The position numbers and the translations under genes are program-made. From assembly GCA_965279195.1 (NCBI GenBank), contig CBDIHP010000044.1, positions 248,001-312,000 on the forward strand: a DNA stretch of 64,000 nt. The letters are read 5' to 3'. The notes beneath the pieces were generated by a model. The model was given only the letters and a program-made list of their open reading frames with translations. It had not been told where the DNA came from and made no database searches. Position 1 is the stretch's first letter, and each line of letters begins with the position of its first letter. Positions 16,893-27,025 of this stretch are shown here, piece after piece. The DNA is from CBDIHP01 sp965279195 (GTDB lineage: Bacteria > Planctomycetota > Planctomycetia > Isosphaerales > Isosphaeraceae).

Positions 16893-18997
16893 TAAATGTA
16901 CACGCGACGGTTGTAGATGTACCACTCGAACAGGACGACACCCAGGGCGAGGAGGGCCAGGTACCACCAGCGGTCGAGGGGGGTGATGCGAGAGGGCTTG
17001 GCGGAGGCGTTGACGGGGTTGTAGCCGATCTTGATCTTGTAGGCATCGGCCGCCTCGCCGACGACGCCCTCGGGTGGCAGGCCGCGCGGGGCGAGGTCGC
17101 TCTCGCGGAGGTCGAACTGGTTGACCGCGAACACATGCGGCGGCTGGTCGGGGTTGTTGCCGATCCGGGCGTGGTAGAGGCCGGTGCGGTTGGCGTCGTT
17201 GAAGATGTACTGGCCCTGGGGCGTCCTGGCCAGCGGCGGCAGGGCGTTGCCCTTTGGGTCGGTGATGGTCATCGGCGAGGCCGAGGCGTCGCCCCGGAGC
17301 ACGACGGGCTGGCCGGGGATGTGGATCTCCTCGCCGGCCGACTCGCGGGCGTTGCCGAGCACCTGCAGCGTGTTGAACAGGAAGAGCGGGAAGCTGTACT
17401 TGGTGACCCAGTCGGTGTTGTAGCTCTTGGGCGGGTTGGGCAACTCGAAGGTGACGACGGCGTCGGTGAAGCCCGAGCGGGGGACCGCGAAGGCCAGGGG
17501 GCCGACGTTGCTCTCGATCAAGGGCGTGCCGCCGCCGGGCAACTCGACGGTGATGGCCTTGGCCACGCGGACGACCGAGAGGTCGCGGATGTATTGCATC
17601 AACGGATGCGAAGAATTGACGTCGAGGATGGTCGGGTTCTCGACGACGGTCGTCTTGGCGTACGCCTCGCCGGGGGGCAGGGCGCCGAAGTAGAGCGTGT
17701 TGCACTCGGGCGAGGCGGGGGGCGTGTAGCGGTCGAAGACGGCGAGGTCATACCGGCCGGCCCTGAGGTCGTTCTGGAAGGCGTCGCCCTTGACGTCGGT
17801 CGGGTTTGTCACGATGACTTCGGCCCGCTGGGACGCCTGCGCCGTCCGGAGCGTGTCGACGAGGTACTTGTTGCCGTCGGTCACGACCAGGATCTGCGCC
17901 TTGCGCGGGTCGCCGATGAGGGTGAAGGCCCGGTTGTCGAGCGGCAGGTCGTCCTCGACGACGAGCTTCACTTCGAGTTCCGTGGCCCCCTCGTCGGGGA
18001 GGTCGAAGTTGAAGGACTGCTCGCCCTGCGCGTTGATCTTGAGCTGGATGGCGTCCTTGAGCTGGCCGGCGTCGCCGGGCGTCTTGGCGTCGTGCCTGAT
18101 GAGCTGGGCGTCGACCGTGACGGCCTCGTCCTTGAAGTTATGCACGCGCCCGAACACCTGATACTGGTCGGTCTTCTCCTCGCTCCGGCGGGTCTGGAGG
18201 GCGACGATCGCGACGTTGTTCGAGGGCGAGCGGCTGGGCCGGCGTTCGTCCTTCGGCTTCTCCTTCTCGGCGGCCTCGGCGAGCTTGGGCGGCTGGCCGA
18301 GGATGATGAGTTCGGGCTGGAGGTTCCCGAGGCTGAAGCCGTCGACGTCGGGGAAGCCGCCGTCGGTGTAGATGAGCATGGTCGGCGGCACGATCGAGGT
18401 CGCGGCGACGCCCTCGACCTGCTTCGAGGGGTTCGCCAGGCCGGCGGCGACCTGCAAGGCTTCGCGGAGGGAGGTCGTCGCCTCTGTGGGCTCGATCGCG
18501 TCGATGCGTTGCTTGAGCAGCGATCGATTGGCGGTGTAGTTCGAGACGACCCGGGCGCGGTCGGAGAAGGAGATGACCATCGCGAGGTCGTTCGACTCCA
18601 GGCCGTCGACGACCTTCTTGGCCTCTTCCTTGGCCTTGGCGAGCCGGGTCGGCTTGACGTCGGCGGCGGACATGCTGGCGGAGTGGTCGATGGTCAGGAC
18701 GAGCCGGCGGCCCTGGCCGGTCGACCCCTTGAAGCGGGGGCCGGCGAGGGCGAGCATCACGAGCAGGACGGCGAGGAGTTGCAGGAAGAGCAGGAGGTTC
18801 CGCCGCAGGCGCTGAAAGAGGCTGTTGACGTGCAGGTCTTCGAGGCTCCGGCGCCAGAGCAAGGTGCTGGGCACCTGCACGGGCTTGCGGCGCAGCTTGA
18901 GGAAGTAGAGGGCGATGATCGCCACCGGCACGAACACCAGCGCGGACCACGCGGCGAGGCCGATCGGGCTGGCGAATTCGACCGGGAACCCGTTCAT
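16892..18997 (-). CDS. BatA-like VWA-domain membrane protein
   Basis: A 701-residue protein and the last gene of the MoxR operon. It has the N-terminal two-helix BatA module (VFVPVAIIALYFLKL, then LLLFLQLLAVLLVMLALAGP) and a VWA domain whose metal site DHSAS begins at about residue 107, with TDGGF later. A long periplasmic beta region follows, then a final membrane helix (WWYLALLALGVVLFEWYIY). In MoxR systems such proteins bind substrates through the metal site for folding or complex assembly. ATG 18997 follows GGAGG. Its TAG stop abuts the palindrome at 16751-16892. Confidence 0.85.
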   Translation of the reverse strand: MNGFPVEFASPIGLAAWSALVFVPVAIIALYFLKLRRKPVQVPSTLLWRRSLEDLHVNSLFQRLRRNLLLFLQLLAVLLVMLALAGPRFKGSTGQGRRLVLTIDHSASMSAADVKPTRLAKAKEEAKKVVDGLESNDLAMVISFSDRARVVSNYTANRSLLKQRIDAIEPTEATTSLREALQVAAGLANPSKQVEGVAATSIVPPTMLIYTDGGFPDVDGFSLGNLQPELIILGQPPKLAEAAEKEKPKDERRPSRSPSNNVAIVALQTRRSEEKTDQYQVFGRVHNFKDEAVTVDAQLIRHDAKTPGDAGQLKDAIQLKINAQGEQSFNFDLPDEGATELEVKLVVEDDLPLDNRAFTLIGDPRKAQILVVTDGNKYLVDTLRTAQASQRAEVIVTNPTDVKGDAFQNDLRAGRYDLAVFDRYTPPASPECNTLYFGALPPGEAYAKTTVVENPTILDVNSSHPLMQYIRDLSVVRVAKAITVELPGGGTPLIESNVGPLAFAVPRSGFTDAVVTFELPNPPKSYNTDWVTKYSFPLFLFNTLQVLGNARESAGEEIHIPGQPVVLRGDASASPMTITDPKGNALPPLARTPQGQYIFNDANRTGLYHARIGNNPDQPPHVFAVNQFDLRESDLAPRGLPPEGVVGEAADAYKIKIGYNPVNASAKPSRITPLDRWWYLALLALGVVLFEWYIYNRRVYI

Positions 18998-19049
18998 CGC
19001 GGAGACCTCCAGGCGGCGGGATGCGGGGGAACTGGGCGGGGGGACGGGG

Positions 19050-19184
19050 TCACAACTCGGGCTCGCTCTGCTCGAAGCCGGGGCGTTCGCCCTTGCGCCT
19101 GCGGATCATCGTGTAGAGCAGGTAGCCGACGAACGCGAACGAGATCGCGTAGAAGACGTAAGGGCTGTTGATGTTGAGATTCAT
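19050..19184 (-). CDS. 44-residue single-span membrane peptide in the MoxR operon
   Basis: The open frame from ATG 19184 to TGA 19050 encodes MNLNINSPYVFYAISFAF followed by VGYLLYTM, then a basic RRRKGER and an acidic end. It has one predicted membrane helix with a positive-inside tail. It begins 3 bases after the DUF58 stop and ends about 50 bases before the BatA-like start, so it is transcribed with both. It was found by reading the gap directly. It may be a stabilising subunit of the complex (inference). Confidence 0.6.
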   Translation of the reverse strand: MNLNINSPYVFYAISFAFVGYLLYTMIRRRKGERPGFEQSEPEL

Positions 19185-19187
19185 GGC

Positions 19188-20090
19188 TTATTTGACCAGT
19201 CCGCGGTTGCGGAGGTAGTTGAGCACGAGCTTATCGAAGGGGTTCTGGTTCGTCGTGAAGATATAAGTAATCCCCCGCGACGTGCACCACTCCTTCAGGC
19301 CGCCGACGAAGAGGTTGAGCTGGTCCTTGTACCTCTTGATGAGCGGGGCGCTGACGGTGATCTCGGCGATCTCGTCGTCCTCGGAGTCGACCAGCCGGAG
19401 GTCGCCGGTGAGCTCGGGCTCGACCTCGTCCTGGCTCAGGACGTGGATCACGTAGATGTCCATGTTGCGGGCGAGCAGGTAGCGGAGGGCGTCCTGATAG
19501 CCGCGCTTGTCGAGGAAGTCGGAGATGACGACGACGATGCCCTTGCCGCTGTGCTTGAGCGCGAACGTCTTCGCCGCCGCCGTGAGATTGCCGGCGCCCG
19601 AGGCCTGGATCTGGTCGAGGTGCTGGACCACCCGGTACATCTGCGACCGGCCGCGGATGTTCGTCAGGCCGATGGCGAGGTTGGTGCTGAAGGTGTCGAG
19701 CACGATGCGGTCGTGGTTCACCAGGCCGATGAACGACAGCGCGGCGGCGACCTGCTTGCCGTACAGGAGCTTCGTGGGCTCGCCGAAGTCCATCGACAGG
19801 CTGGTGTCGAGGAGCGTGTAGAAGTGCAGATCCTCTTCTTCGAGGAAGAGTTTCAGGAAGAGCTTGTCGAGCCGGCCGTAGACGTTCCAGTCGATGTGGC
19901 GGAGGTCGTCGCCGGTGGAGTAGTTGCGGTGGTCGGCGAACTCGACCGACGACCCGCGCCGCTTGCTCTTGCGCTCGCCCTTCATCCGCCCGACGAAGAT
20001 TTTCTTGCTGACCAGCTCGAGCTGTTCGAGTTTGTTGAGGAACTCGGGGTCGAGCAGGGGACCCTTGGTTGTGGTCGCGGGCGCGGGCAT
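19188..20090 (-). CDS. DUF58 domain protein
   Basis: A 300-residue soluble protein. The DUF58 signature GERKSKRRGSSVEFADHRNY, then GDDLRHIDWNVYGR, and a VWA-like fold with LLDTSLSMDFG (DxSxS) and VVVISDFLD are all present. DUF58 proteins pair with MoxR ATPases and VWA proteins, usually encoded together as here. ATG 20090 is preceded by GAGGA. It has no signal or membrane segment, so it should act in the cytoplasm. Confidence 0.9.
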   Translation of the reverse strand: MPAPATTTKGPLLDPEFLNKLEQLELVSKKIFVGRMKGERKSKRRGSSVEFADHRNYSTGDDLRHIDWNVYGRLDKLFLKLFLEEEDLHFYTLLDTSLSMDFGEPTKLLYGKQVAAALSFIGLVNHDRIVLDTFSTNLAIGLTNIRGRSQMYRVVQHLDQIQASGAGNLTAAAKTFALKHSGKGIVVVISDFLDKRGYQDALRYLLARNMDIYVIHVLSQDEVEPELTGDLRLVDSEDDEIAEITVSAPLIKRYKDQLNLFVGGLKEWCTSRGITYIFTTNQNPFDKLVLNYLRNRGLVK

Positions 20091-20125
20091 GGGACTGGGT
20101 CCTCGACGGCTCGGTTTTGCTCAGC

Positions 20126-20500
20126 TCAGCTCGACCAGTCGGACAGGAGGAAGACGGCCATCATGATGGCGGTGGCCAGGCCCAGGCTGATCATCCAGGG
20201 CAGGAGCGCCGCGAGGTAGATCGCCATCCGGCTGACGTCGGGCTGCTCACGGGTCTGGCGCTGGAGGAACCCCAGCGCGGTGTACCAGCTCTCCAGGACC
20301 ACGAGCGCCCCGCCGACCACCGTCATGATCGCCAGGAGCGGCTGCGTGCGCCACGCCAGGACCGCCGCCACCCCCACCGCCAGCCCGAACGCGATCAGCA
20401 CCGACAGGTCCGCCCTGGACCAGTCGAGCGGCTCCGCCATCGGAGGCTCGAACGCCAGGGGCGGGGGCGGCGGGTTGTAGATGTCGCGTTCCTTGGTCAT
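20126..20500 (-). CDS. Small multi-span membrane protein of the MoxR operon
   Basis: A 124-residue protein with a Pro-rich N-terminus (NPPPPPLAFEPP) and three membrane helices (LSVLIAFGLAVGVAAVLAW, LLAIMTVVGGALVVLESW, ISLGLATAIMMAVFLL). It lies 35 bases upstream of DUF58 and directly downstream of the palindrome at 20506-20585. No clear ribosome site precedes ATG 20500, so translation may depend on RNA structure or coupling. No named family. Confidence 0.65.
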   Translation of the reverse strand: MTKERDIYNPPPPPLAFEPPMAEPLDWSRADLSVLIAFGLAVGVAAVLAWRTQPLLAIMTVVGGALVVLESWYTALGFLQRQTREQPDVSRMAIYLAALLPWMISLGLATAIMMAVFLLSDWSS

Positions 20501-20505
20501 GGCAT

Positions 20506-20585
20506 GTAGGGTCCGCTATTGCGGACCAACCGTCCGGAGATTGGTCGGAGTCTCATGGAGAATGGTCCGCAATAGCGGACCCTAC
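20506..20585. repeat. GTAGGGTCCGC palindromic element, 80 bp
   Basis: Two perfectly complementary 22-base arms (20506-20527, 20564-20585). Each arm contains the small hairpin GGTCCGC-TATT-GCGGACC. Both arms are identical to those of the element at 31310-31377. It lies inside the operon between MoxR and the small membrane gene, immediately after the MoxR TAA. Confidence 0.9.
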
Positions 20586-21608
<1,023 letters not shown>

Positions 21609-21683
21609 CGAGGGGCGTCCTTGAGTGCGTGGCGTGGAGGTCGATCGATCCGGGGTATGGGTGGCGAACGGCGACGATCCCGA

Positions 21684-24600
21684 TCAGGATTTCTTGTCCT
21701 TGTTCTGATCCTTCTCCCGCTCCTCCCAGACCTTCTGCTTGGCCTTGAGCAGCCGGTTGGTGTAACTGTCGGCCTCGCCCTGCTGGGGCGTGGGGGCGAG
21801 GCCGCCCTGGGGCTGGGCCGGGCGGGCCGTCGAGGTCGCGGGTCGGGTCGGGGCGCCGGATCCGCCGAGCAGCGGCTCGTCGACCGGGGCGGCGGTCGTC
21901 GGGAAGAGCGACTCGGCCGGGGCCGTCGGGGTGGCGACGGGGGCCTCGAACCGGGTGGCGGCGCGGCTGCGTTCGAGCTGGTCGTCGACCTCCGCCTTCC
22001 GCGACTTCAGCTTCTCCATGAACTCCGGCGCGGGGATGACCTCGCGGCCCCGGACCTTCTCCCACTGATCGATGGCGAGCTTCCGCAGGCGCTGGAAGTC
22101 CGGTTGGATCCGGCGGACGCCGATGTCGGTGAGGAACAGGAACGACGCGGCGTAGAGGAACATCGGCCAGAGCGGGGTGAACCCCCGGGGGATCTCCATG
22201 CTCGGGTCGCGGCGGAACGGAGACGAACCCCCGCGTCTCAGGTCGTCGAGGGTCCGGGGCAGGTCGACGGTCCCGTCCGGCCGCTTGGCCCAGCCGAGGA
22301 CCTTGCCGTCGGTCAGGCTGGCGATGGTCTCGAGCGTGCCCGGGTTGGACTTGAGTTCGCGGTACTCGTCGGAGTAGGGGACCGAGACGCCGGTCGAGAC
22401 GACCCCCTTTACGTCGTTCGGGCCGCTGTAGCCGAGATTGACGAAGTAGTTGCCGCTGGCCTCGGCGTTCTCGATGGTGCCCTCGTAGCGCCCGGGCGCG
22501 GTCTGGACGAGGTCGAGCGGCAGGCGGTCGAGCTTGGGCGTGAGGACGGCGCCCTGGATGTTGAGGAAGTTGAGGAACTGGTTGTCCTTGTCGAGGGCGT
22601 CCACCACGACCTTGATCTTGCCGTCCTCGCGGCGGACGGTCAGAGCGAGGTTGCGGTTGTCGACCGGCCGCATCGACCAGCGGACGACCTGCGCCCAGAA
22701 GGCGGCGTAGTTCTCCCAGCTCGGCCAGCCGGTCGTCCACTTGCGGCCGGCGTCTGACGTGAAGGCGACCGACCGTCCGAGGCCGTAGGTCCAGTGCGCC
22801 AGGAGCGGCGGGGGCTGCTCGGCGGGTAGGGGGGACATCAAAGGGGCTTCGACCAGCTCGCTCTCCTTCAGGCTGGTGAGCACCAGGCCGGTGATCGGCG
22901 GGACGGAGGTCGGCAGGCCGGTGAGGGGCTCGCTGGCGTACTTGAAGTTCGGCACCCAGGGGGTGGTCTGCTCGAAGATGAGCGGCCGCGAGATAACGCG
23001 CGCTTCCTTCTGATAGATGCGAGGCAGGGCCTTGGGGTTGGTGACGTTGTAGAACCGGCCGTTGGTCTTGAGCGCGATGTCCCGCATGACCGACATCGCC
23101 CCGGGGTCATTGCCGTGGGCGGCGGTCAGGACGGAGGTCACCGTGATCTTGTTGGCCTTGAGCTGCGCCAGGACCGACTGGGTCGGCGGGGTGGGGTCGC
23201 CGTCGCTGATGATGACGATGTGCTTGTTCATCGCATCCTTGATGTTCCTCAGTCCGTTGAGGGCCATCTGGAGCGACGGGTCGAAGTCGGGCATGTCGCC
23301 CGGGGTCATGCGGTCGATGGCGCGGAGCATCAGCGGCTTGCCGCCGCCGATGGGCCTCAGAGTGAAGAGCCAGGCCTCCTGGCCTTCCCAGTGGAGCATG
23401 CCGGCGTAGTCGTAGCTGGAGAGGGTCTTGATGGCCTCCTGGGCGACGACTTTCTGCCAGTAGTTCCCCTCGGGGATCTCGCTGGCGTGCATGATCAGGA
23501 CCATGGCCCCCTTGCCCTGGACCTTCATGGCCTTGATCTGCATGTCGACGGGAAGGGCCTTCTCGATGGGGGTATTCATCCAACCCCCCGCGCCGAAGGA
23601 ATTCTCCCCGCCCAGCATGATCAGCCCCGCGCCCATGTCGTGGACGTTGGCCTCGATCAGCCTCTGCTGGGCCTCGGTGAGGGCGTCCTTCGGGACGTTC
23701 CCCAGGATGATCGTGTCATAGGGGGCGAGCTGGGCGACGTCGTCTGGCAACTGATCGCCGCCCTCGTTGCCGCCCCCGCCGACCTTCGGCGCGACCAGCA
23801 CCTTCACTTCCAGCTTCTTCTCGCGGAGAGCCTTGACCAGCTCGGCATGCTCGCCGCGGGTCCCCTCGATCAGGAGGACCTGCGCGGTGCCCCGGGCGTA
23901 GGTGAATCCGCTGGCGACGTTGTTGATCGCCCGGCGGTCGCCGCCGCCCTGCTCGGGGGTGAACTCGGCGGTGAAGGTGTAGAAACTCGGCTCGGTGATG
24001 AGCTGCTTGAGCGTGAAGACGTTCACGCCCCGGATCAGGTTGACCGGCGTGGGCTTCTCGTTGCCGGGGGCGGGGATGTTCTTGTTGTCCGAGTCCTTCT
24101 GGAAGATCTGCAAGGTGCCCTTCACGGGCTCCTTCTCGCTGCCGGCGCTGGAACGGACGACGACGTTGATGTTGACCGTCTCGCCCTTCTTGACGTCCGG
24201 CGGGAGCGAGACCTTCTCGACCAGGACCTCGCGGTCGTAGAAGTATTCGACAGGCAGGACGTCGACCTGGATGCCCAGCGACTTGGCGGCGAGGGCCTGT
24301 TCGAGGACATGGCCGCGATTCTCGTTGCCGTCGGAGATGACGACCATCCGCCGCGCGGTGTCCTCGGGGAAGGTCGCCATGCCGAGCTTCATGGCCGAGG
24401 CGAGGTCGGTGTATTCCTTGTCGACGGTGCTCTCGACGCCGAGCATCAGGTTGGCTTCGGTCGGCGCGGGCGGGGACTCGACGGCCGGGTTGCGCCCGAA
24501 GACGACGACGCCGGCGAGGTCGTCGTGCGAACGGTCGCGGAGCTTGGACGCCTCGCTGACGTACTGGAGGACCGGCGCCCGCCACTCCTGCGGGATGCTC

Positions 24601-24857
24601 TCGGAGGTGTCGACCACGAACATCGTGGTCAGCTTCTCGTTGCGCTGGACGGTCTGGACCTCGGCCAGCGCGAGGATGATGAGCGTCACGACCGAGACGC
24701 GCAGGAAGATCGCCAGGATCTGCCGGGCCCGGCCGAGCCCGGAGAGGCTGCGGACGCTGAACAGGACGATCGGGGGGAGCAGGATCGGCAGCAGGATCAG
24801 CCACCAGGGCTGCCCCACCGTCAGCTTGTTCGTCAGGTTCGCCAGCAGGCTCGACAT
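21684..24857 (-). CDS. Large VWA/glutamine-amidotransferase-like membrane protein
   Basis: A 1,057-residue protein. ATG 24857 is chosen over 24881 because GGAGGAAGG lies just before it. Two N-terminal helices (LILLPILLPPIVLFSV, VSVVTLIILALAEV) precede a VWA domain with VVDTSES. A periplasmic beta domain follows, then a class I amidotransferase-like module (DTIILGNVPKDAL, GAGLIMLGGENSFGAGGW) and a second VWA-like part (IVIISDGDPTPP). Near the C-terminus are another membrane helix (MFLYAASFLFLTDIG) and a charged, coiled tail. This architecture is typical of planctomycete MoxR loci. It probably forms the envelope part of the complex. Confidence 0.85.
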   Translation of the reverse strand: MSSLLANLTNKLTVGQPWWLILLPILLPPIVLFSVRSLSGLGRARQILAIFLRVSVVTLIILALAEVQTVQRNEKLTTMFVVDTSESIPQEWRAPVLQYVSEASKLRDRSHDDLAGVVVFGRNPAVESPPAPTEANLMLGVESTVDKEYTDLASAMKLGMATFPEDTARRMVVISDGNENRGHVLEQALAAKSLGIQVDVLPVEYFYDREVLVEKVSLPPDVKKGETVNINVVVRSSAGSEKEPVKGTLQIFQKDSDNKNIPAPGNEKPTPVNLIRGVNVFTLKQLITEPSFYTFTAEFTPEQGGGDRRAINNVASGFTYARGTAQVLLIEGTRGEHAELVKALREKKLEVKVLVAPKVGGGGNEGGDQLPDDVAQLAPYDTIILGNVPKDALTEAQQRLIEANVHDMGAGLIMLGGENSFGAGGWMNTPIEKALPVDMQIKAMKVQGKGAMVLIMHASEIPEGNYWQKVVAQEAIKTLSSYDYAGMLHWEGQEAWLFTLRPIGGGKPLMLRAIDRMTPGDMPDFDPSLQMALNGLRNIKDAMNKHIVIISDGDPTPPTQSVLAQLKANKITVTSVLTAAHGNDPGAMSVMRDIALKTNGRFYNVTNPKALPRIYQKEARVISRPLIFEQTTPWVPNFKYASEPLTGLPTSVPPITGLVLTSLKESELVEAPLMSPLPAEQPPPLLAHWTYGLGRSVAFTSDAGRKWTTGWPSWENYAAFWAQVVRWSMRPVDNRNLALTVRREDGKIKVVVDALDKDNQFLNFLNIQGAVLTPKLDRLPLDLVQTAPGRYEGTIENAEASGNYFVNLGYSGPNDVKGVVSTGVSVPYSDEYRELKSNPGTLETIASLTDGKVLGWAKRPDGTVDLPRTLDDLRRGGSSPFRRDPSMEIPRGFTPLWPMFLYAASFLFLTDIGVRRIQPDFQRLRKLAIDQWEKVRGREVIPAPEFMEKLKSRKAEVDDQLERSRAATRFEAPVATPTAPAESLFPTTAAPVDEPLLGGSGAPTRPATSTARPAQPQGGLAPTPQQGEADSYTNRLLKAKQKVWEEREKDQNKDKKS

Positions 24858-24900
24858 CCCGCCTTCCTCCTCCGTCCGCATGCTACGACCGCGCGAGCGA

Positions 24901-25830
24901 TCAGAGACGGAACCGCTGGACCCGATGGTTGTTGGAGTCGATCACCGACACGACCCCCTGGCTGTCGACGGCGAGGGCCCAGGGATTGAAGAGTTGCCCC
25001 GGCGCCCGACCCGGGCGTCCCCAGATCCCCAGCGACTTGCCGTCGAGGGAGAACTTCTGGACCCGGGAGTTGCCGTATTCGCAGACGTAGAGGCTCTTCC
25101 CGTCCGGGTCGAACGCCAGGTCATAAGGGTACGACAGTTCCCCCGGCTTGTCGCCCTGCGTCCCGAAGATTTGCAGGAGCTTGCCCGAGGTGTCGAAGAC
25201 CTGGATCCGGTGGTTGCAGCTATCGGCCACATACAGATGATCGTTCGCGTCGATCGCCAGGGCCCGGGGCCTCAGGAACTCGCCCGGCGCGTAGCCGTGC
25301 CCGCCCCATTGACGCAGCCACGTGCCGTCGGGCGCGAAGACCTGGATCCGGTCGTTCTCCCCGTACTCACTGACGTAGTAATTCCCGGCCCGATCGACCA
25401 CCACGTCGGTCGGATATCCGAACCGCCCCGGTGTCGTCCCCTGCACCCCGTCGCCGAGTTGCTGGAGCATCTCGCCGCTCAGCGAGTAGATCAGGACCCG
25501 ATAGAAGTGGGTGTCCGCGATCAGCAGACGACCGTTCTTATCGACGGTCAGCCCGCTGGGCCCGTCGACGTTGAACGCCGGCATCCGCCAGCCGTCGATG
25601 TACCCGCCGTCGCGGTCGAAGACCTGGATCCGGTCGGTGAGATCCGCCATGAACAGGCGGTCCCCCGAGTCGAACGCCGCGACCCGAGGCTTGTGGATCC
25701 AGCCCGGCTTGGTCCCGTGGATCCCCCAGACCTTCTCCGCGAGCGACTCGCCATCGCCCGAGCATCCGCCCAGGGCCAAAACCCCAAGCGCCACGCCCGC
25801 CAGTCGTATCCCGAGTCGTCCGCCACGCAT
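24901..25830 (-). CDS. NHL-repeat lipoprotein
   Basis: A 309-residue protein. The leader ends in the lipobox LGGC (Cys 23). The mature part is a six-bladed NHL beta-propeller (repeated GRFGYPTDVVVD, PGEFLRPRALAID, NHRIQVFD, VQKFSLDG). Such propellers bind peptides, sugars or proteins at the cell surface. It is the first gene of the MoxR operon, 43 bases before the large VWA gene, so it may be the extracytoplasmic sensor of the system (inference). Confidence 0.85.
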   Translation of the reverse strand: MRGGRLGIRLAGVALGVLALGGCSGDGESLAEKVWGIHGTKPGWIHKPRVAAFDSGDRLFMADLTDRIQVFDRDGGYIDGWRMPAFNVDGPSGLTVDKNGRLLIADTHFYRVLIYSLSGEMLQQLGDGVQGTTPGRFGYPTDVVVDRAGNYYVSEYGENDRIQVFAPDGTWLRQWGGHGYAPGEFLRPRALAIDANDHLYVADSCNHRIQVFDTSGKLLQIFGTQGDKPGELSYPYDLAFDPDGKSLYVCEYGNSRVQKFSLDGKSLGIWGRPGRAPGQLFNPWALAVDSQGVVSVIDSNNHRVQRFRL

Positions 25831-25870
25831 GCGAGGTCCCCGAGGGCTTCGGACCTTTGTCCTCGGGACG

Positions 25871-25900
25871 ATCCTACATCAGTCAGATCCGCGGCCGCAA
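25871..25900 (-). promoter_or_regulatory. Promoter of the MoxR operon
   Basis: On the minus strand TTGCGG (25900-25895) and TAGGAT (25876-25871) are 18 bases apart. The -10 box equals that of tRNA-Phe. The predicted leader is about 35 bases to ATG 25830. Confidence 0.55.
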
Positions 25901-25952
25901 GTCTTAACGATTTCGTCAGAGTGTTTTTCCAGGGAGCCCTCTCCGTGGACGC

Positions 25953-26055
25953 GTAGGGTGTGGTGCCGCCCGGCCCGCAGGGTCGCGCCCACCGCACAGA
26001 TGGGGGCGGATGATGCGCCCAACGGCCCGAACGGCTGGGCGCGATGTCTGTGCGG
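25953..26055. repeat. GTAGGGTG element, half or decayed copy
   Basis: The left end GTAGGGTGTGGTG (25953-25965) and the downstream GGTCGCG...CCACCGCAC match the left half of the element at 16751, but the right terminal repeat is missing. A 9-bp hairpin, CCGCACAGA (25992-26000) with its complement at 26047-26055, replaces it and ends directly at the hydrolase-tail copy. Confidence 0.6.
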
Positions 26056-26169
26056 ATCAGAGCCAGACTTTGGGGAGTTTGCGTAGCGATTCGTGAAAGC
26101 GCTTCTCGACGATCCGCTGGATCTGGTCGGGGTGCATTCTGGTGCTGAAGTGGGAGGCGATGATCCAGT
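26056..26169 (-). pseudogene. Remnant: copy of the MBL-fold hydrolase C-terminus
   Basis: On the minus strand it encodes WIIASHFSTRMHPDQIQRIV and ends KVWL-stop, matching the last 36 residues of the intact gene at 27026-27907. About 70 bases (26100-26169) are identical to that gene; the final 40 bases differ at several places. Homology ends sharply at 26169 and at the stop codon, so it is a copied 3' end with no start of its own. Confidence 0.9.
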
Positions 26170-26180
26170 TCCCCGGGCAT

Positions 26181-26972
26181 TCACGGTTCGACCCGAGGTC
26201 GTAGTCGCCCATCCTTGAGTAACTCCCATTCACCGGGTCCGTCGGACTTCATCCGCTCGCCCCCTCGACTGGTGAGCAATCCGCGCAGGGTGGCGGGCGT
26301 GATCCGGGCGTTCAGGCGGTGGACGGTGGAGTCGATCATCACCACGGCCGGGGCGTCGTATGGGCTGCTTATGCCGGCCGGGCGGTTGAGTCGCAGGTCG
26401 ATGTCGACCAGTTGCAGGTCCCTCGGCTCCATCCAATGGACGCCGGCTCCGCGGTTCTCGACCAGCAAGATCGTCTCGCCCGGGGCGTCGGTCACCGATG
26501 CGGCGGAGGCCGACACCGGGCCGGGCCACGGTGTCTCATTGCCGACGACGGCGAGGTAATTGGTCACTGTATTTCCCGGCTGGGCCGTCCCGTGGAACTC
26601 GTAGGTTCTCGGCATCCGGGCTGCCAGCTTGCGATTGTTCGGCCCGTCCCAGGGCTCGGAGAACTCGTACTGACTGTACAACTCCCCCTCCCCAACAAAC
26701 GGGAGGATGAGGACGCGCCAGCTGTGCCAGGGCCGGCCGTCGGGCCCGGCGACATAGGCCGGCGGGTAACAGCCGAATTCCGTCTGGTAGTTGGCGACCG
26801 CCAACGCGAGCTGCTTGAGGTTTCAGAGGTCCGACGTCATGAGTGCGGCATTCCGGGCGCTCCGGGCCGCTGCCGCCAGGACGAAGATACCGGAGACAGC
26901 TAACGATGCGAGGCAAGCCCCGAGTACGGCCCGTCGGTGACGACGTAGCCAGGTCGTCTCGTGTTCGGCCAT
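26181..26972 (-). pseudogene. DUF1559-like protein interrupted by an in-frame TGA
   Basis: One frame continues from ATG 26972 (or 27026, overlapping the previous stop as TGATG) to 26181 apart from a TGA at 26823-26825. The N-terminal part has a membrane helix (VLGACLASLAVSGIFVLAAA) but not the usual prepilin motif. After the TGA come NLKQLALAVANYQTEFGCYP, WRVLILPFVGE and ILLVENRGAGVHWMEPRDL, typical of DUF1559. The stop sits just before NLKQ, where the family has a conserved Cys/Asn stretch, so a TGC-to-TGA change is likely. It lies between the MBL gene and the copied MBL tail. Confidence 0.75.
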
Positions 26973-27025
26973 CGGGTTCGCCGCTATGGTCTCTCGATCC
27001 TCGCTCGCAGAGCTCCCTACGTCCA

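Noticed and set aside
26823..26825. Selenocysteine at the in-frame TGA
   Set aside because: No recognisable SECIS-like hairpin follows and DUF1559 is not a redox enzyme family; a nonsense change is simpler.
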